Below, one piece after another: positions 32,195-40,244 of a stretch of DNA of 64,000 bases. The DNA is from Bog-756 sp963769765 (lineage in GTDB: Bacteria > Actinomycetota > Acidimicrobiia > Acidimicrobiales > RAAP-2), in the NCBI GenBank assembly GCA_963769765.1, contig CAVYNA010000004.1, positions 62,001 to 126,000 of the forward strand. The letters run 5' to 3'. Position numbers and translations under genes: made by a program. Position 1 is the stretch's first letter, and each line of letters begins with the position of its first letter. Below the pieces are notes generated by a model. The model did no database searches and was not told the origin of the DNA. It saw only the letters and a program-made list of their open reading frames with translations.

Positions 32195-33496
32195 ATGACT
32201 CTCCGTCGGCTTGATCTCCGAGGCGTCGCCGGCGATCCGGATGCCCTCCGCGCCGCACTTCCGCGGCCCGTCGATCAACAGCGGCGTTCTTCAGCCGACG
32301 TTGCCACGATCATCGACCAGGTGCGGACCGGCGGCGACGCGGCGCTCCGGAGCCTCACCGCGCGATTCGACGGTGTCGAGCTCGACGAGTTGCGGGTCAC
32401 CGACGACGAGGTTGCGACGGCGGTCGACCGGGTGCCCGGCCCGCTCCTTCGGGCGTTGCAGGTCGCGCACGATCGCATCGCCGAGTATCACGCCCACGAT
32501 GCGGGCTCCGCGGTGCCCGACGAGTTCGTCTCGGGCGGCATCAGCGTCCGGAGCATCGTCCGGCCGGTGGCACGGGCCGGCTGCTACGCCCCTGGCGGAC
32601 GGGCCAGATACCCCTCGACCGTGCTCATGTGCGCCGTCCCGGCCAGGGTCGCAGGCGTCGAGGAGGTCGTGCTCTGCGTCCCACCCGGCCCCGACGGGTC
32701 GGTCGACGACGCGACGCTGGCGGCGGCCTCGATCGCCGGGGTCGACGAGGTCTTCCGCGTCGGGGGTGCGCAGGCAGTGGCGGCGATGGCCCACGGCACC
32801 GAGTCGATCCGTCCGGTCGACGTGATCGTCGGTCCCGGGAATCGTTACGTGGCCGAGGCCAAGCGACAGCTCTCCGGCGTGGTCGGCGTCCCCTCCGCCT
32901 TCGCCGGGCCGTCGGAGGTGGTCGTCATCGCGGGTCCGGACACGCCGGAGAGCTACGCGGCCATCGATCTGGTCGTTCAGGCGGAGCACGGGCCGGACGG
33001 CCTCGCCTGGCTGGTGACGTGGGACGAGGACGTTGCGAATCGGGTGACGGCTGAGGTCGACCGCATCGTTGCGGCTTCTCCACGACGGGCGGACCTCGAG
33101 GCGACGCTCGGTACCGGTGGGTACGCCGTGGTGGTCGACGGTCCGGAACAGGCGTGCGCGGTCGCCAACGCCGTGGCGCCCGAGCACCTCGAGATCCTCA
33201 TGGACGATGCAGCGTCGCTGCTCGAGCTCGTCACCTCTGCGGGTGCGATCTTCCTCGGGCCGCTGTCGCCGGCGAGCATGGGCGACTACCTCGCCGGACC
33301 CAACCACGTGCTCCCGACCAACCGGACGGCCCGATTCGCGAGCGCGCTCCGGGTGGACGACTTCCGCCGTCACCAGCACGCGGTGAGCGTGAGCGTCCAA
33401 GCGCTCGAGCAGCTCGGACCGGACGTGGTGACCCTCGCCGAAGCGGAGGGTCTGCCTGCCCACGCCGAGTCGGTGCGCGTGCGGTGGTCGGGATGA
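32195..33496 (+). CDS. hisD: histidinol dehydrogenase
   Basis: The enzyme oxidises L-histidinol to L-histidine in two NAD-dependent steps. The 433-residue length is typical. Signatures include RAGCYAPGGRARYPSTVLM, the VDVIVGPGNRYVAEAKRQ motif, EHGPDG and EHLEI with zinc-ligand and catalytic histidines, and the terminal PTNRTARFASALRVDDF. The ATG at 32195 opens the his cluster; its stop overlaps the hisC ATG (ATGA). Confidence 0.97.
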   Translation: MTLRRLDLRGVAGDPDALRAALPRPVDQQRRSSADVATIIDQVRTGGDAALRSLTARFDGVELDELRVTDDEVATAVDRVPGPLLRALQVAHDRIAEYHAHDAGSAVPDEFVSGGISVRSIVRPVARAGCYAPGGRARYPSTVLMCAVPARVAGVEEVVLCVPPGPDGSVDDATLAAASIAGVDEVFRVGGAQAVAAMAHGTESIRPVDVIVGPGNRYVAEAKRQLSGVVGVPSAFAGPSEVVVIAGPDTPESYAAIDLVVQAEHGPDGLAWLVTWDEDVANRVTAEVDRIVAASPRRADLEATLGTGGYAVVVDGPEQACAVANAVAPEHLEILMDDAASLLELVTSAGAIFLGPLSPASMGDYLAGPNHVLPTNRTARFASALRVDDFRRHQHAVSVSVQALEQLGPDVVTLAEAEGLPAHAESVRVRWSG

Positions 33497-34560
33497 TCCC
33501 GCCCATCCGTCCCGATCTGCGCTCCCTCGAGGGGTACCACTCGGCGCAGATCGACGTCGAGGTCCGGCTCAACACCAACGAGTCGCCGCTGCCACCGCCG
33601 ATCGGCTGGTACGAGGCGCTGGCCGAGGGTGTCTCGAAGATCGAGTTCAACCGCTACCCCGACCGGCAGGCCACCGAGCTCCGCGCGGCGCTCGCCGCGA
33701 GTCACGGCGTCGAGCCAGGGCGGGTGTTCTGCGCGAACGGCTCCAACGAGGTCATCCAGTCGCTCCTGTTGGCCTACGGCGGTCCCGGGAGGTCGGCCGC
33801 GCTCTTCGAGCCGACGTACACGCTCCACGGCCACATCGCTCGCATTACCGGCACCGATGTCCTCGCGGGACAGCGGGGCGACGACTTCACGCTCGACCTC
33901 GACGAGGTCCGCCGGGTGCTCGGGAACGGCGATCCGGCGGTCACGTTCCTCTGCTCGCCGAACAACCCGACCGGACGGGCGGATCCGCTCGCCGACATCG
34001 AGGCCGTCGCGTCCCTCGTCCCCGGCGTCCTGGTGGTCGACGAGGCGTACGGACAGTTCGCGCCCGCTTCCGCATTGGAGCTCCTCGACACCGACCCGGC
34101 CCGCGACCGGACGGTCGTCGTGCGGACCTTCTCGAAGACGTGGTCGATGGCCGCGGCCAGGCTCGGCTATCTGATCGGACCGCCCGAGGTGGTGGCCGCC
34201 TGCGAACTGGTCGCCCTGCCGTACCACCTGGACGCCTTCACGCAGCTCGCCGGTCGCCTCGCCCTCGAGTACCTCGACGAGATGGAGTCGCGGGTCGCGA
34301 TGGTCAAGGAGGAACGGGGTCGGATCGCGGCCGCGCTGGCCGATCTCCCGGTCGAGAGCTGGCGGTCGGACGCCAACTTCATTCTCTTCCGACCGGTCGA
34401 CAAGGACGCCCGAACGGTCTGGTCGGGTCTCCTCGACGCCTCCGTACTCGTGCGAGACTGTTCGACGTGGCCCGGACTCTCCGGCTGCCTCCGGGTGACG
34501 GTCGGACTACCCGAGGAGAACGACCGGTTCCTCGCCGCGTTGGGTGCGAGCCTTGGCTGA
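33493..34560 (+). CDS. hisC: histidinol-phosphate aminotransferase
   Basis: This 355-residue class I/II PLP enzyme converts imidazole acetol phosphate to histidinol phosphate. It starts with LNTNESPLPPP, has the ANGSNEVIQ cofactor-binding loop, CSPNNPTGR, VVDEAYGQF and the PLP lysine (about residue 215) in RTFSKTWSMAAARLG. The C-terminal RVTVGLPEENDRF is typical. ATG 33493 overlaps the hisD stop. Some actinobacterial paralogues act on aromatic amino acids, but position in the his cluster supports HisC. Confidence 0.94.
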   Translation: MIPPIRPDLRSLEGYHSAQIDVEVRLNTNESPLPPPIGWYEALAEGVSKIEFNRYPDRQATELRAALAASHGVEPGRVFCANGSNEVIQSLLLAYGGPGRSAALFEPTYTLHGHIARITGTDVLAGQRGDDFTLDLDEVRRVLGNGDPAVTFLCSPNNPTGRADPLADIEAVASLVPGVLVVDEAYGQFAPASALELLDTDPARDRTVVVRTFSKTWSMAAARLGYLIGPPEVVAACELVALPYHLDAFTQLAGRLALEYLDEMESRVAMVKEERGRIAAALADLPVESWRSDANFILFRPVDKDARTVWSGLLDASVLVRDCSTWPGLSGCLRVTVGLPEENDRFLAALGASLG

Positions 34561-34584
34561 GCGACCGCCTCGCAACGCTGACCT

Positions 34585-34620
34585 GCCCGACCAGCCCGAC
34601 CAGCCCGAGGAGCCCGAAGG
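34585..34620 (+). repeat. 9-bp tandem repeat in front of hisB (about four units)
   Basis: Units gcccgacca, gcccgacca, gcccgagga and gcccgaagg lie back to back and end 7 nt before the hisB ATG. If translated from GTG 34544 they give the acidic PDQPDQPEEPE peptide. A similar 9-bp array precedes the ANTAR regulator gene at 59525-59569. Confidence 0.8.
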
Positions 34621-34627
34621 GTCGCCC

Positions 34628-35257
34628 ATGAGCACGACCTCGACCACACCACCGACCGCCGCGGCGGGCCGGAGCGCGTCCACCCGGCGGTCGACCAAGG
34701 AGACCTCGATCGACCTCGAGCTCGCGCTCGACGGGTCGGGCGCGACGGAGGTCTCGACGGGACTTCCCTTCTTCGACCACATGGTCAGCCAGCTGGGCCG
34801 GCACGCGGGGTTCGACCTGCGGGTCGTGGCCACCGGCGACCTCGACGTCGACGCCCACCACACGGTCGAGGACGTCGGCATCACACTCGGAGAGACTCTC
34901 GCCGAGGCTCTCGGGGACAAGGCCGGGATCCGACGGTTCGGGTCGGTCGCGGTACCCCTCGACGAAGCGCTCATCGAGGTCGCGCTCGACCTCTCGGGTC
35001 GGCCGTTCCTCGCCTACGGGATCGAATTCCCACCGGAGACGGCCCCGCTCGGGACACCGCCGTTCGACCCGCAGCTCGCGGAGGAGTTCTGGCGCGCGGT
35101 GGCGAGCGCAGCGGCGCTCACCCTGCACATCAGGCTCGTCTCCGGCAAGAACACCCACCACATCGTCGAGGCGTCGTTCAAGGCCGTGGCGCGTGCCCTC
35201 CGTGACGCCGTCCGGATCGAGGGCGGTGGGATCCCGTCGACCAAGGGGACCCTGTGA
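34628..35257 (+). CDS. hisB: imidazoleglycerol-phosphate dehydratase
   Basis: The 209-residue enzyme (single-function HisB) dehydrates imidazole glycerol phosphate. Metal-binding motifs FFDHMVSQLGRHAGFD and DAHHTVEDVGITLGE and the late KNTHHIVEASFKA are all present, with the HH and E ligands intact. I chose ATG 34628, preceded by GAAGGG. The frame is open back to GTG 34544, which would add 28 residues containing a PDQ/PEE repeat. Confidence 0.95.
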   Translation: MSTTSTTPPTAAAGRSASTRRSTKETSIDLELALDGSGATEVSTGLPFFDHMVSQLGRHAGFDLRVVATGDLDVDAHHTVEDVGITLGETLAEALGDKAGIRRFGSVAVPLDEALIEVALDLSGRPFLAYGIEFPPETAPLGTPPFDPQLAEEFWRAVASAAALTLHIRLVSGKNTHHIVEASFKAVARALRDAVRIEGGGIPSTKGTL

Positions 35258-35285
35258 TGCGGCGCCCGACGATCCGACGCGTCCG

Positions 35286-35897
35286 GTGATCGCCGTCCTC
35301 GACTACGGCATCGGCAATCTCCGGTCGGCGGAGAAGGCGTTCCAACACCTCGGTGCCGATGCCCAGCTGATCGACGACCCCGATCGAGCGGCCGCCTGCG
35401 ACGGCGTGGTCCTCCCCGGTGTCGGCGCGTTCGGCCGGTGCGCGGAGGCTCTCCACACGAGCGGGCTCGACACGGCCGCACGCGAAGCGCTCGACCGCGG
35501 CGTGCCCTTTCTCGGGATCTGCGTCGGGTTCCAGCTCCTCTACGAGGGCTCGGACGAGGACCCGTCGGCCACCGGCCTCGGCGTCTTTCCCGGTACGGTC
35601 CGGCGCCTTCCCGACGGGGTCAAGCACCCGCAGATGCAGTGGAACGTCCTCGTGCCGAGCGACACCTCGGGGCTCCTCGTCGGGATCCCCGACCCGGCCT
35701 GGGTCTACTTCGTGCACTCCTTCGCGCCGGAGCGGACGCCCGAGACGACGTCGACCTGCGAGTACGGCGGGCCGGTGACCGCGTCGGCGGAACGGGGTCC
35801 GGTGTGGGGCACCCAGTTCCACCCGGAGAAGTCGGGCGGAGTCGGCCTCGGCATCCTCGCCAACTTCGTGCGCACCGTCGAAGCGAGTGCCGCCTGA
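35286..35897 (+). CDS. hisH: imidazole glycerol phosphate synthase, glutamine amidotransferase subunit
   Basis: HisH hydrolyses glutamine and passes ammonia to HisF. From GTG 35286 the protein is 203 residues, starting VIAVLDYGIGNLRSAEKAF. The class I amidotransferase triad is present: Cys79 in LGICVGFQLL, and His and Glu in GTQFHPEKSG. It lies 28 nt after hisB and 28 nt before hisA. It needs HisF, encoded two genes downstream. Confidence 0.95.
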   Translation: MIAVLDYGIGNLRSAEKAFQHLGADAQLIDDPDRAAACDGVVLPGVGAFGRCAEALHTSGLDTAAREALDRGVPFLGICVGFQLLYEGSDEDPSATGLGVFPGTVRRLPDGVKHPQMQWNVLVPSDTSGLLVGIPDPAWVYFVHSFAPERTPETTSTCEYGGPVTASAERGPVWGTQFHPEKSGGVGLGILANFVRTVEASAA

Positions 35898-35925
35898 TGG
35901 TCGGACGCACTGTCGGGGGTTCGTG

Positions 35926-36753
35926 ATGGACCTCTACCCGGCGATCGACATCAGGGACGGCGGCGCGGTCCGTCTCAGTCAAGGTGACTTCGAGCGCCAA
36001 CAGACCTACGGGGATCCGGTCGAGCTCGCGATCCGATTCGCCGCGGCCGGCGCGCCGTGGCTTCACGTCGTCGACCTGGACGCCGCGCGATCGGGGAAGC
36101 CCGTCAACCGGCCGATCGTGCTGGAGATCGCCGGCAGCGTCGACATCCCCGTCCAGACGGGCGGCGGCGTGCGGTCGCTCGCCGACATCGAGGAACTGGT
36201 CGACGGCGGGATCCGCCGGGTGGTTCTCGGGACCGCGGTCCACTTCGATCCGGCATTCGTCGCGGCGGCGGTCACGGCGTTTCCCGGATCGGTCGCCGTC
36301 GGGCTCGACTACCGGGTCGAGGCCGACGGGCGCGCCGAGGTCGCGGTGCGGGGGTGGGAACACGGGAGCGGGAGATCGGTCGGCGAGGTGCTGGGCGAAC
36401 TTGCCGATCTCGAGATCTCTGCGTTGATCGTGACCGCCATCGAACGGGACGGCATGTTGAGCGGACCCGACCTCGACGGACTGCGGGCGGTGCTCGGACT
36501 GACCTCCCATCCGGTGATCGCCTCGGGCGGGGTGAGCTCGACTGCGGACCTCCGCCGCCTGGCGAGGCTCGACACCGATGTCGGGGGACTCGGTGTCCCG
36601 TTCGGTGCCGCATACGCCGCACACGCCCCGGACACTGCACACGCCCCGGACGCACCGCCGAGGCGGTTGGCGGGGGCGATCGTGGGCAAGGCGCTGGTCG
36701 AGGGCAGGTTGACGGTCGAAGAAGGGGTGGAGGCGTGCGCACAGTCCGGGTGA
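35926..36753 (+). CDS. hisA: ProFAR isomerase (HisA)
   Basis: This (beta/alpha)8 isomerase opens the ribose ring of ProFAR to PRFAR. It begins MDLYPAIDIRDGGAVRL with the first catalytic Asp, and has VQTGGGVRS, RRVVLGTAVH, VGLDYR with the second Asp, and TAIERDGMLSGPD. At 275 residues it is about 30 longer than usual. The extra residues lie near the C-terminus, between the last barrel strands, and include two copies of AHAPD. ATG 35926 is used; GTG 35923 is also possible. Because trpF is present elsewhere in the window, a PriA-type dual role is not required. Confidence 0.92.
   Translation: MDLYPAIDIRDGGAVRLSQGDFERQQTYGDPVELAIRFAAAGAPWLHVVDLDAARSGKPVNRPIVLEIAGSVDIPVQTGGGVRSLADIEELVDGGIRRVVLGTAVHFDPAFVAAAVTAFPGSVAVGLDYRVEADGRAEVAVRGWEHGSGRSVGEVLGELADLEISALIVTAIERDGMLSGPDLDGLRAVLGLTSHPVIASGGVSSTADLRRLARLDTDVGGLGVPFGAAYAAHAPDTAHAPDAPPRRLAGAIVGKALVEGRLTVEEGVEACAQSG
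36619..36654 (+). repeat. 18-bp tandem duplication inside hisA
   Basis: The unit gcacacgccccggac plus three variable bases occurs twice, giving AHAPDT then AHAPDA. It lies in the extra loop of HisA, in frame. Confidence 0.85.
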
Positions 36754-37514
36754 TCCCCTGCCTCGACGTGGATGCGGGCAGGGTGGTCAAGGGCGTCCGG
36801 TTCGTCGACCTCGTCGACGCCGGAGACCCGGTCGAGCTGGCCGTCCGCTATGACCGTGAGGGCGCCGACGAGCTGGTCTTCCTCGACATCACCGCATCGT
36901 CGGACGACCGGAAGACCATGATCGACGTGGTCTCGCGCACTGCGGAGGTGGTGTTCATCCCCTTCACGGTGGGCGGCGGGATCCGTTCGGTCGACGACGC
37001 ACGTGCGATCCTGCGTGCGGGAGCCGACAAGGTCGGGGTCAACACCGCGGCCGTCGACCGCCCGGAGCTCGTCACCGAGCTGGCGGACGAGTTCGGGAGC
37101 CAGTGCGTCGTCGTCGCGGTCGACGCGCGCAGGCGGACAGACGCGACATCCGGTCAGGCCGCGGGGTGGGGGGTCTTCACCCACGGCGGCCGCACGGAGA
37201 CCGGCCTCGACGCGATCGCCTGGTCGGAACGGTGCTCGGCGCTCGGTGCGGGTGAACTGTTGGTCACCTCGATGGATCGAGACGGCACGCGCGACGGGTT
37301 CGACCTCGAGCTGACCCGGACGATCGCCGAGCGTTGCCCGGTGCCCGTCATCGCTTCGGGAGGCGTCGGGACGCTCGACCACCTCGTCGACGGTGCCGTG
37401 CTCGGATCGGCGGACGCCGTGCTCGCGGCGTCGATCTTCCACCTGCGCGAGCACACCGTGGCCGAGGCGAAGGCACACCTCGCGGCTGCGGGAGTCATCG
37501 TCCGCCCCTCGTGA
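36735..37514 (+). CDS. hisF: imidazole glycerol phosphate synthase, cyclase subunit
   Basis: HisF uses ammonia from HisH to make imidazole glycerol phosphate and AICAR. From GTG 36735 it is 259 residues and overlaps the hisA end by 19 nt. The first catalytic Asp is in VIPCLDVDAGRVVKG, the second in VVVAVDARR. Other signatures are FLDITAS, PFTVGGGIRS, GADKVGVNT, SMDRDGT and PVIASGGVG. Its 3' end, including the stop codon, is part of a 14-bp tandem repeat. Confidence 0.96.
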   Translation: MRTVRVIPCLDVDAGRVVKGVRFVDLVDAGDPVELAVRYDREGADELVFLDITASSDDRKTMIDVVSRTAEVVFIPFTVGGGIRSVDDARAILRAGADKVGVNTAAVDRPELVTELADEFGSQCVVVAVDARRRTDATSGQAAGWGVFTHGGRTETGLDAIAWSERCSALGAGELLVTSMDRDGTRDGFDLELTRTIAERCPVPVIASGGVGTLDHLVDGAVLGSADAVLAASIFHLREHTVAEAKAHLAAAGVIVRPS

Positions 37515-37538
37515 TCCGCCCCTCGTGATCCGCCCCAC
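37497..37538 (+). repeat. 14-bp tandem repeat over the hisF stop codon
   Basis: The unit gtgatccgcccctc occurs about three times (with a diverged fourth start at 37539), beginning in the last codons of hisF. Each copy carries the TGA, so the array looks like slippage duplication of the gene end. Confidence 0.85.
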
Positions 37539-37592
37539 GTGATCCGGCGCGCGCTACCGGAAACCGCCGCGTCGACCCCGAAGCCCCTGCGG

Positions 37593-37598
37593 TAGCCT
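37593..37598 (+). promoter_or_regulatory. -10-like element TAGCCT of the GroES-like gene
   Basis: TAGCCT is followed by 6 nt and GTG 37605. The same hexamer precedes the rpsA leader at 63176. Confidence 0.5.
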
Positions 37599-37604
37599 TG
37601 ACGT

Positions 37605-37973
37605 GTGCCCTCCGCAACGTCCGAGCTCTCCCCGACCAGCCAAAACGGGGTCGACGCCGACGCCAAACTGCCCATCAGCGTCCTCGCCGACCGGGTGCTG
37701 GTGCAGGTCGGCCACGCCGAGGGGGAGCGGCGATCGAGGGCGGGGATCCTGATTCCGGCGACCGCGCAGGTGTCGAGACGACTGGTCTGGGCGGAGGCCG
37801 TGGCCGTCGGTCCCCATGTGCGATCCGTGCGTGTGGGGGACAACGTCCTGTTCAACCCCGAGGACCGCTTCGAAGTCGAGGTCCAAGGCGACGAGTACGT
37901 GATCCTGCGGGAGCGTGACATCCACGCGGTGGCCGCCACCCGGATCGACTCGGGAACCGGGCTCTACCTCTGA
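37605..37973 (+). CDS. GroES/Cpn10-like co-chaperonin family protein
   Basis: The 122-residue protein has the Cpn10 beta-barrel pattern: ISVLADRVLVQV at the start of the fold, a SRAGILIPATA mobile-loop-like segment, EAVAVGPHVRSVRVGDNVLF, and GDEYVILRERDIHAV. It has about 20 extra N-terminal residues. No groEL lies beside it, so it is probably a divergent paralogue rather than the main GroES. The mobile loop differs from the usual GGI(V/L)L motif of canonical GroES. It sits inside the his cluster, between hisF and hisI, with its own promoter. Confidence 0.8.
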   Translation: MPSATSELSPTSQNGVDADAKLPISVLADRVLVQVGHAEGERRSRAGILIPATAQVSRRLVWAEAVAVGPHVRSVRVGDNVLFNPEDRFEVEVQGDEYVILRERDIHAVAATRIDSGTGLYL

Positions 37974-38027
37974 GACCCCGGTGTGACCCGTTGGTCGGGC
38001 AGACCTGCCCGGCAGACCGGGCCGCGT

Positions 38028-38075
38028 GCACCGGCGGGGAACAGCGCACCGGCGAACAGCGCACCGGCGGACAGC
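38028..38075 (+). repeat. 15-18-bp tandem repeat between the GroES-like gene and hisI
   Basis: Three units of the form gcaccggcg(a/g)acagc follow one another, the first with three extra bases. A looser repeat of gatgacc/aaccgacc follows up to about 38112. A small hairpin (CGGGCA/TGCCCG, GACC loop) lies just upstream at 37996-38011 and may end the upstream transcript. Confidence 0.75.
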
Positions 38076-38127
38076 GATGACCAACCGACCAGATGACCGA
38101 CCGATCGACCAGTAGGGAGCAGGACTC

Positions 38128-38577
38128 GTGAGCACGACGGGATCGACAGCACAGGCCGGCTCGGGTCCGTCGGTCGGCGGGGCGACCACCGACGATGACG
38201 CGCCGCGGTTCGCGGCGGCGCCGATCGCCCACACCGAAGATGAGCTCGGCCAGGTGGTCTACAACACCGACGGCCTGGTCCCGGCCATCGTGCAGGACAC
38301 GAGCGACGGCGCCGTGCTCATGTTCGCGTGGATGAACGAGGCATCCCTCCGACGGACGCTCGAGACCGGCCGCACCTGGTTTTGGAGCCGGAGCCGCCAG
38401 GAGTTCTGGTGCAAGGGCGAGACCTCCGGCGACCGGCAGTACGTGCGCGAGGTCCGCTACGACTGCGACGGGGACGTGCTGTTGGTGACGGTCGACCAGG
38501 AGGGTGCCGGCGCCTGCCACACGGGACACCGGACCTGCTTCTACCGCGCCTTCGGCGAGCCCGACCCCGACCGGTGA
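38128..38577 (+). CDS. hisI: phosphoribosyl-AMP cyclohydrolase
   Basis: The enzyme opens the purine ring of PR-AMP in the third step of histidine synthesis. From GTG 38128 it is 149 residues, with about 35 unconserved N-terminal residues. Conserved motifs are AWMNEASLRRTLETG, WSRSRQEFWCKGETSG, the metal site YDCDGD and the final GACHTGHRTCFY. There is no HisE domain, so PR-ATP pyrophosphohydrolase (and hisG) must be encoded elsewhere. Its TGA overlaps the trpE ATG by one base. Confidence 0.95.
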   Translation: MSTTGSTAQAGSGPSVGGATTDDDAPRFAAAPIAHTEDELGQVVYNTDGLVPAIVQDTSDGAVLMFAWMNEASLRRTLETGRTWFWSRSRQEFWCKGETSGDRQYVREVRYDCDGDVLLVTVDQEGAGACHTGHRTCFYRAFGEPDPDR

Positions 38578-40229
38578 TGTCGACGGCGACCAATCCCGCC
38601 GTCGGGACGGCGCCGCGACGCGGGCACGAAGGCGTGGCGGACGGACGATCGGGCGCCGGCGGGCTCGACACGTTCGTCCGGCTCGCGGCGAGCCACCGGA
38701 TCGTGCCGGTCTGGCGTGAGCTCATCGCGGACACGCTGACCCCGGTCGCGGCGTTCCTCCAGATCGTCGGCGACGGGGACGTCCCGGGCTTCCTCCTCGA
38801 GTCGGTCGAAGGAGGGGAGCGGTGGGGTCGGTACTCGTTCGTCGGACGGAACCCGCTCGCGACGATCTCCGCCCGCGGTCGGACGGTGGATGTCGACGGC
38901 CCCTTGGACCTCGATGCGGTGACCGGTCGCCCGATCAGCGGCACCCACGGGATCCTCGCCGCCCTCGACGGGTTGCTCGGCGCATTCGACTCGCCGGAGC
39001 TCTCCGACCTCCCGCCTCTCCACGCGGGCCTCGTGGGCTACCTCGGCTACGACGTCGTGCGAGAGGTCGAGCACCTGCCCGCCGTCCCCCGTGACGACCT
39101 CGGGCATCCCGACGCCTTGCTGTGCGTGATCGGCCAGCTCGCCGCGTTCGACCACTGGCGACAGCGGGTCGTCCTCGTGGACAACGTGGTGGTCGACCCG
39201 ACCTGGAGCGCCGACGAGCTCGAGGCGGCACACGCCCGCGCCGAGGCCCGGCTCGACACGCTCGCCGCCGACTGTTTCCGGCCGGGCGGCCATCCGATGC
39301 GCCGGATGCCCGAGCGCGGCACCCCACCGGTCGAGGTGGCGAGGACGATGAGTGACTCGCTCTTCGAGGACGCGGTCGAGGTCGCGAAGGAGCACATCAC
39401 GGCGGGGGACATCTTCCAGGTCGTCCTCTCCCAGCGCTACGACCTCGGACCACTCGCCGCGGCCCCCTTCGACGTCTACCGGGTGCTGCGGCTGGTCAAT
39501 CCGAGCCCCTACCTGTACTTCCTGCGCTTTCCGGAGGTCACCGTGGTCGGCGCGTCCCCTGAGCCGATGGTCCGGCTGCGTGACGGCACCGTCGTGTCCC
39601 GTCCGATCGCCGGGTCACGTCCTCGCGGCGCGACGGACGAGGAGGACCGACGGCTCGAGGGCGAGCTCGTCGAGGATCCGAAGGAGGTTGCTGAGCACGT
39701 GATGCTCGTCGACCTCGCACGCAACGACGTCGGTCGGGTGGTCACCTTTGGCACGGAGGTCGTCGAGGAGACGATGGTGGTCGAGCGGTACAGCCACATC
39801 ATGCACCTGACCTCACAGGTCTCGGGTCAGCTCGCTGATGGGAAGGGACCGATCGACGTGCTCAGGGCGACCCTGCCGGCCGGGACGCTGTCGGGCGCCC
39901 CCAAGGTGCGTGCGATGCAGATCATCGACGACCTCGAGCCGACCAAGCGCGGCGTCTACGGAGGCGTCGTCGGGTATCTCGACTTCTCGGGAAACCTCGA
40001 CACGGCGATCGCGATCCGCACGATGACGGTCGGAGCGGACGGGTCCGCATCGGTGCAGGCGGGTGCCGGAATCGTCGCCGACAGCGACCCCGCCACCGAG
40101 AACGCCGAGTGCGCGCACAAGGCGGCTGCACTGCTCTCGGCGGTGGCGATGGCCCGGAGCATGTGCACCGACGCATCCGTCGGGGAACCATCCGACGAGG
40201 AGCGGTCCTCTGCCGCGCCGCACGACTGA
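38577..40229 (+). CDS. trpE: anthranilate synthase component I
   Basis: TrpE makes anthranilate from chorismate with ammonia from TrpG. It is 550 residues from ATG 38577. The feedback-site region LLESVEGGERWGRYSFVG, the chorismate-binding IFQVVLSQRY, GASPEPMVRLRD, SRPIAGSRPRG, LVDLARNDVGRV and the late AGAGIVADSDPATE motifs are all present. Overlap with hisI (TGATG) couples histidine and tryptophan synthesis. trpG and trpD are not in the window. Confidence 0.95.
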   Translation: MSTATNPAVGTAPRRGHEGVADGRSGAGGLDTFVRLAASHRIVPVWRELIADTLTPVAAFLQIVGDGDVPGFLLESVEGGERWGRYSFVGRNPLATISARGRTVDVDGPLDLDAVTGRPISGTHGILAALDGLLGAFDSPELSDLPPLHAGLVGYLGYDVVREVEHLPAVPRDDLGHPDALLCVIGQLAAFDHWRQRVVLVDNVVVDPTWSADELEAAHARAEARLDTLAADCFRPGGHPMRRMPERGTPPVEVARTMSDSLFEDAVEVAKEHITAGDIFQVVLSQRYDLGPLAAAPFDVYRVLRLVNPSPYLYFLRFPEVTVVGASPEPMVRLRDGTVVSRPIAGSRPRGATDEEDRRLEGELVEDPKEVAEHVMLVDLARNDVGRVVTFGTEVVEETMVVERYSHIMHLTSQVSGQLADGKGPIDVLRATLPAGTLSGAPKVRAMQIIDDLEPTKRGVYGGVVGYLDFSGNLDTAIAIRTMTVGADGSASVQAGAGIVADSDPATENAECAHKAAALLSAVAMARSMCTDASVGEPSDEERSSAAPHD

Positions 40230-40244
40230 CCACCGGGGCGGTCG

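Noticed and set aside
32195..32260. His leader peptide or attenuator before hisD
   Set aside because: The -10-like box lies only 9 nt from the ATG, leaving no leader, and no His-rich short frame was seen.
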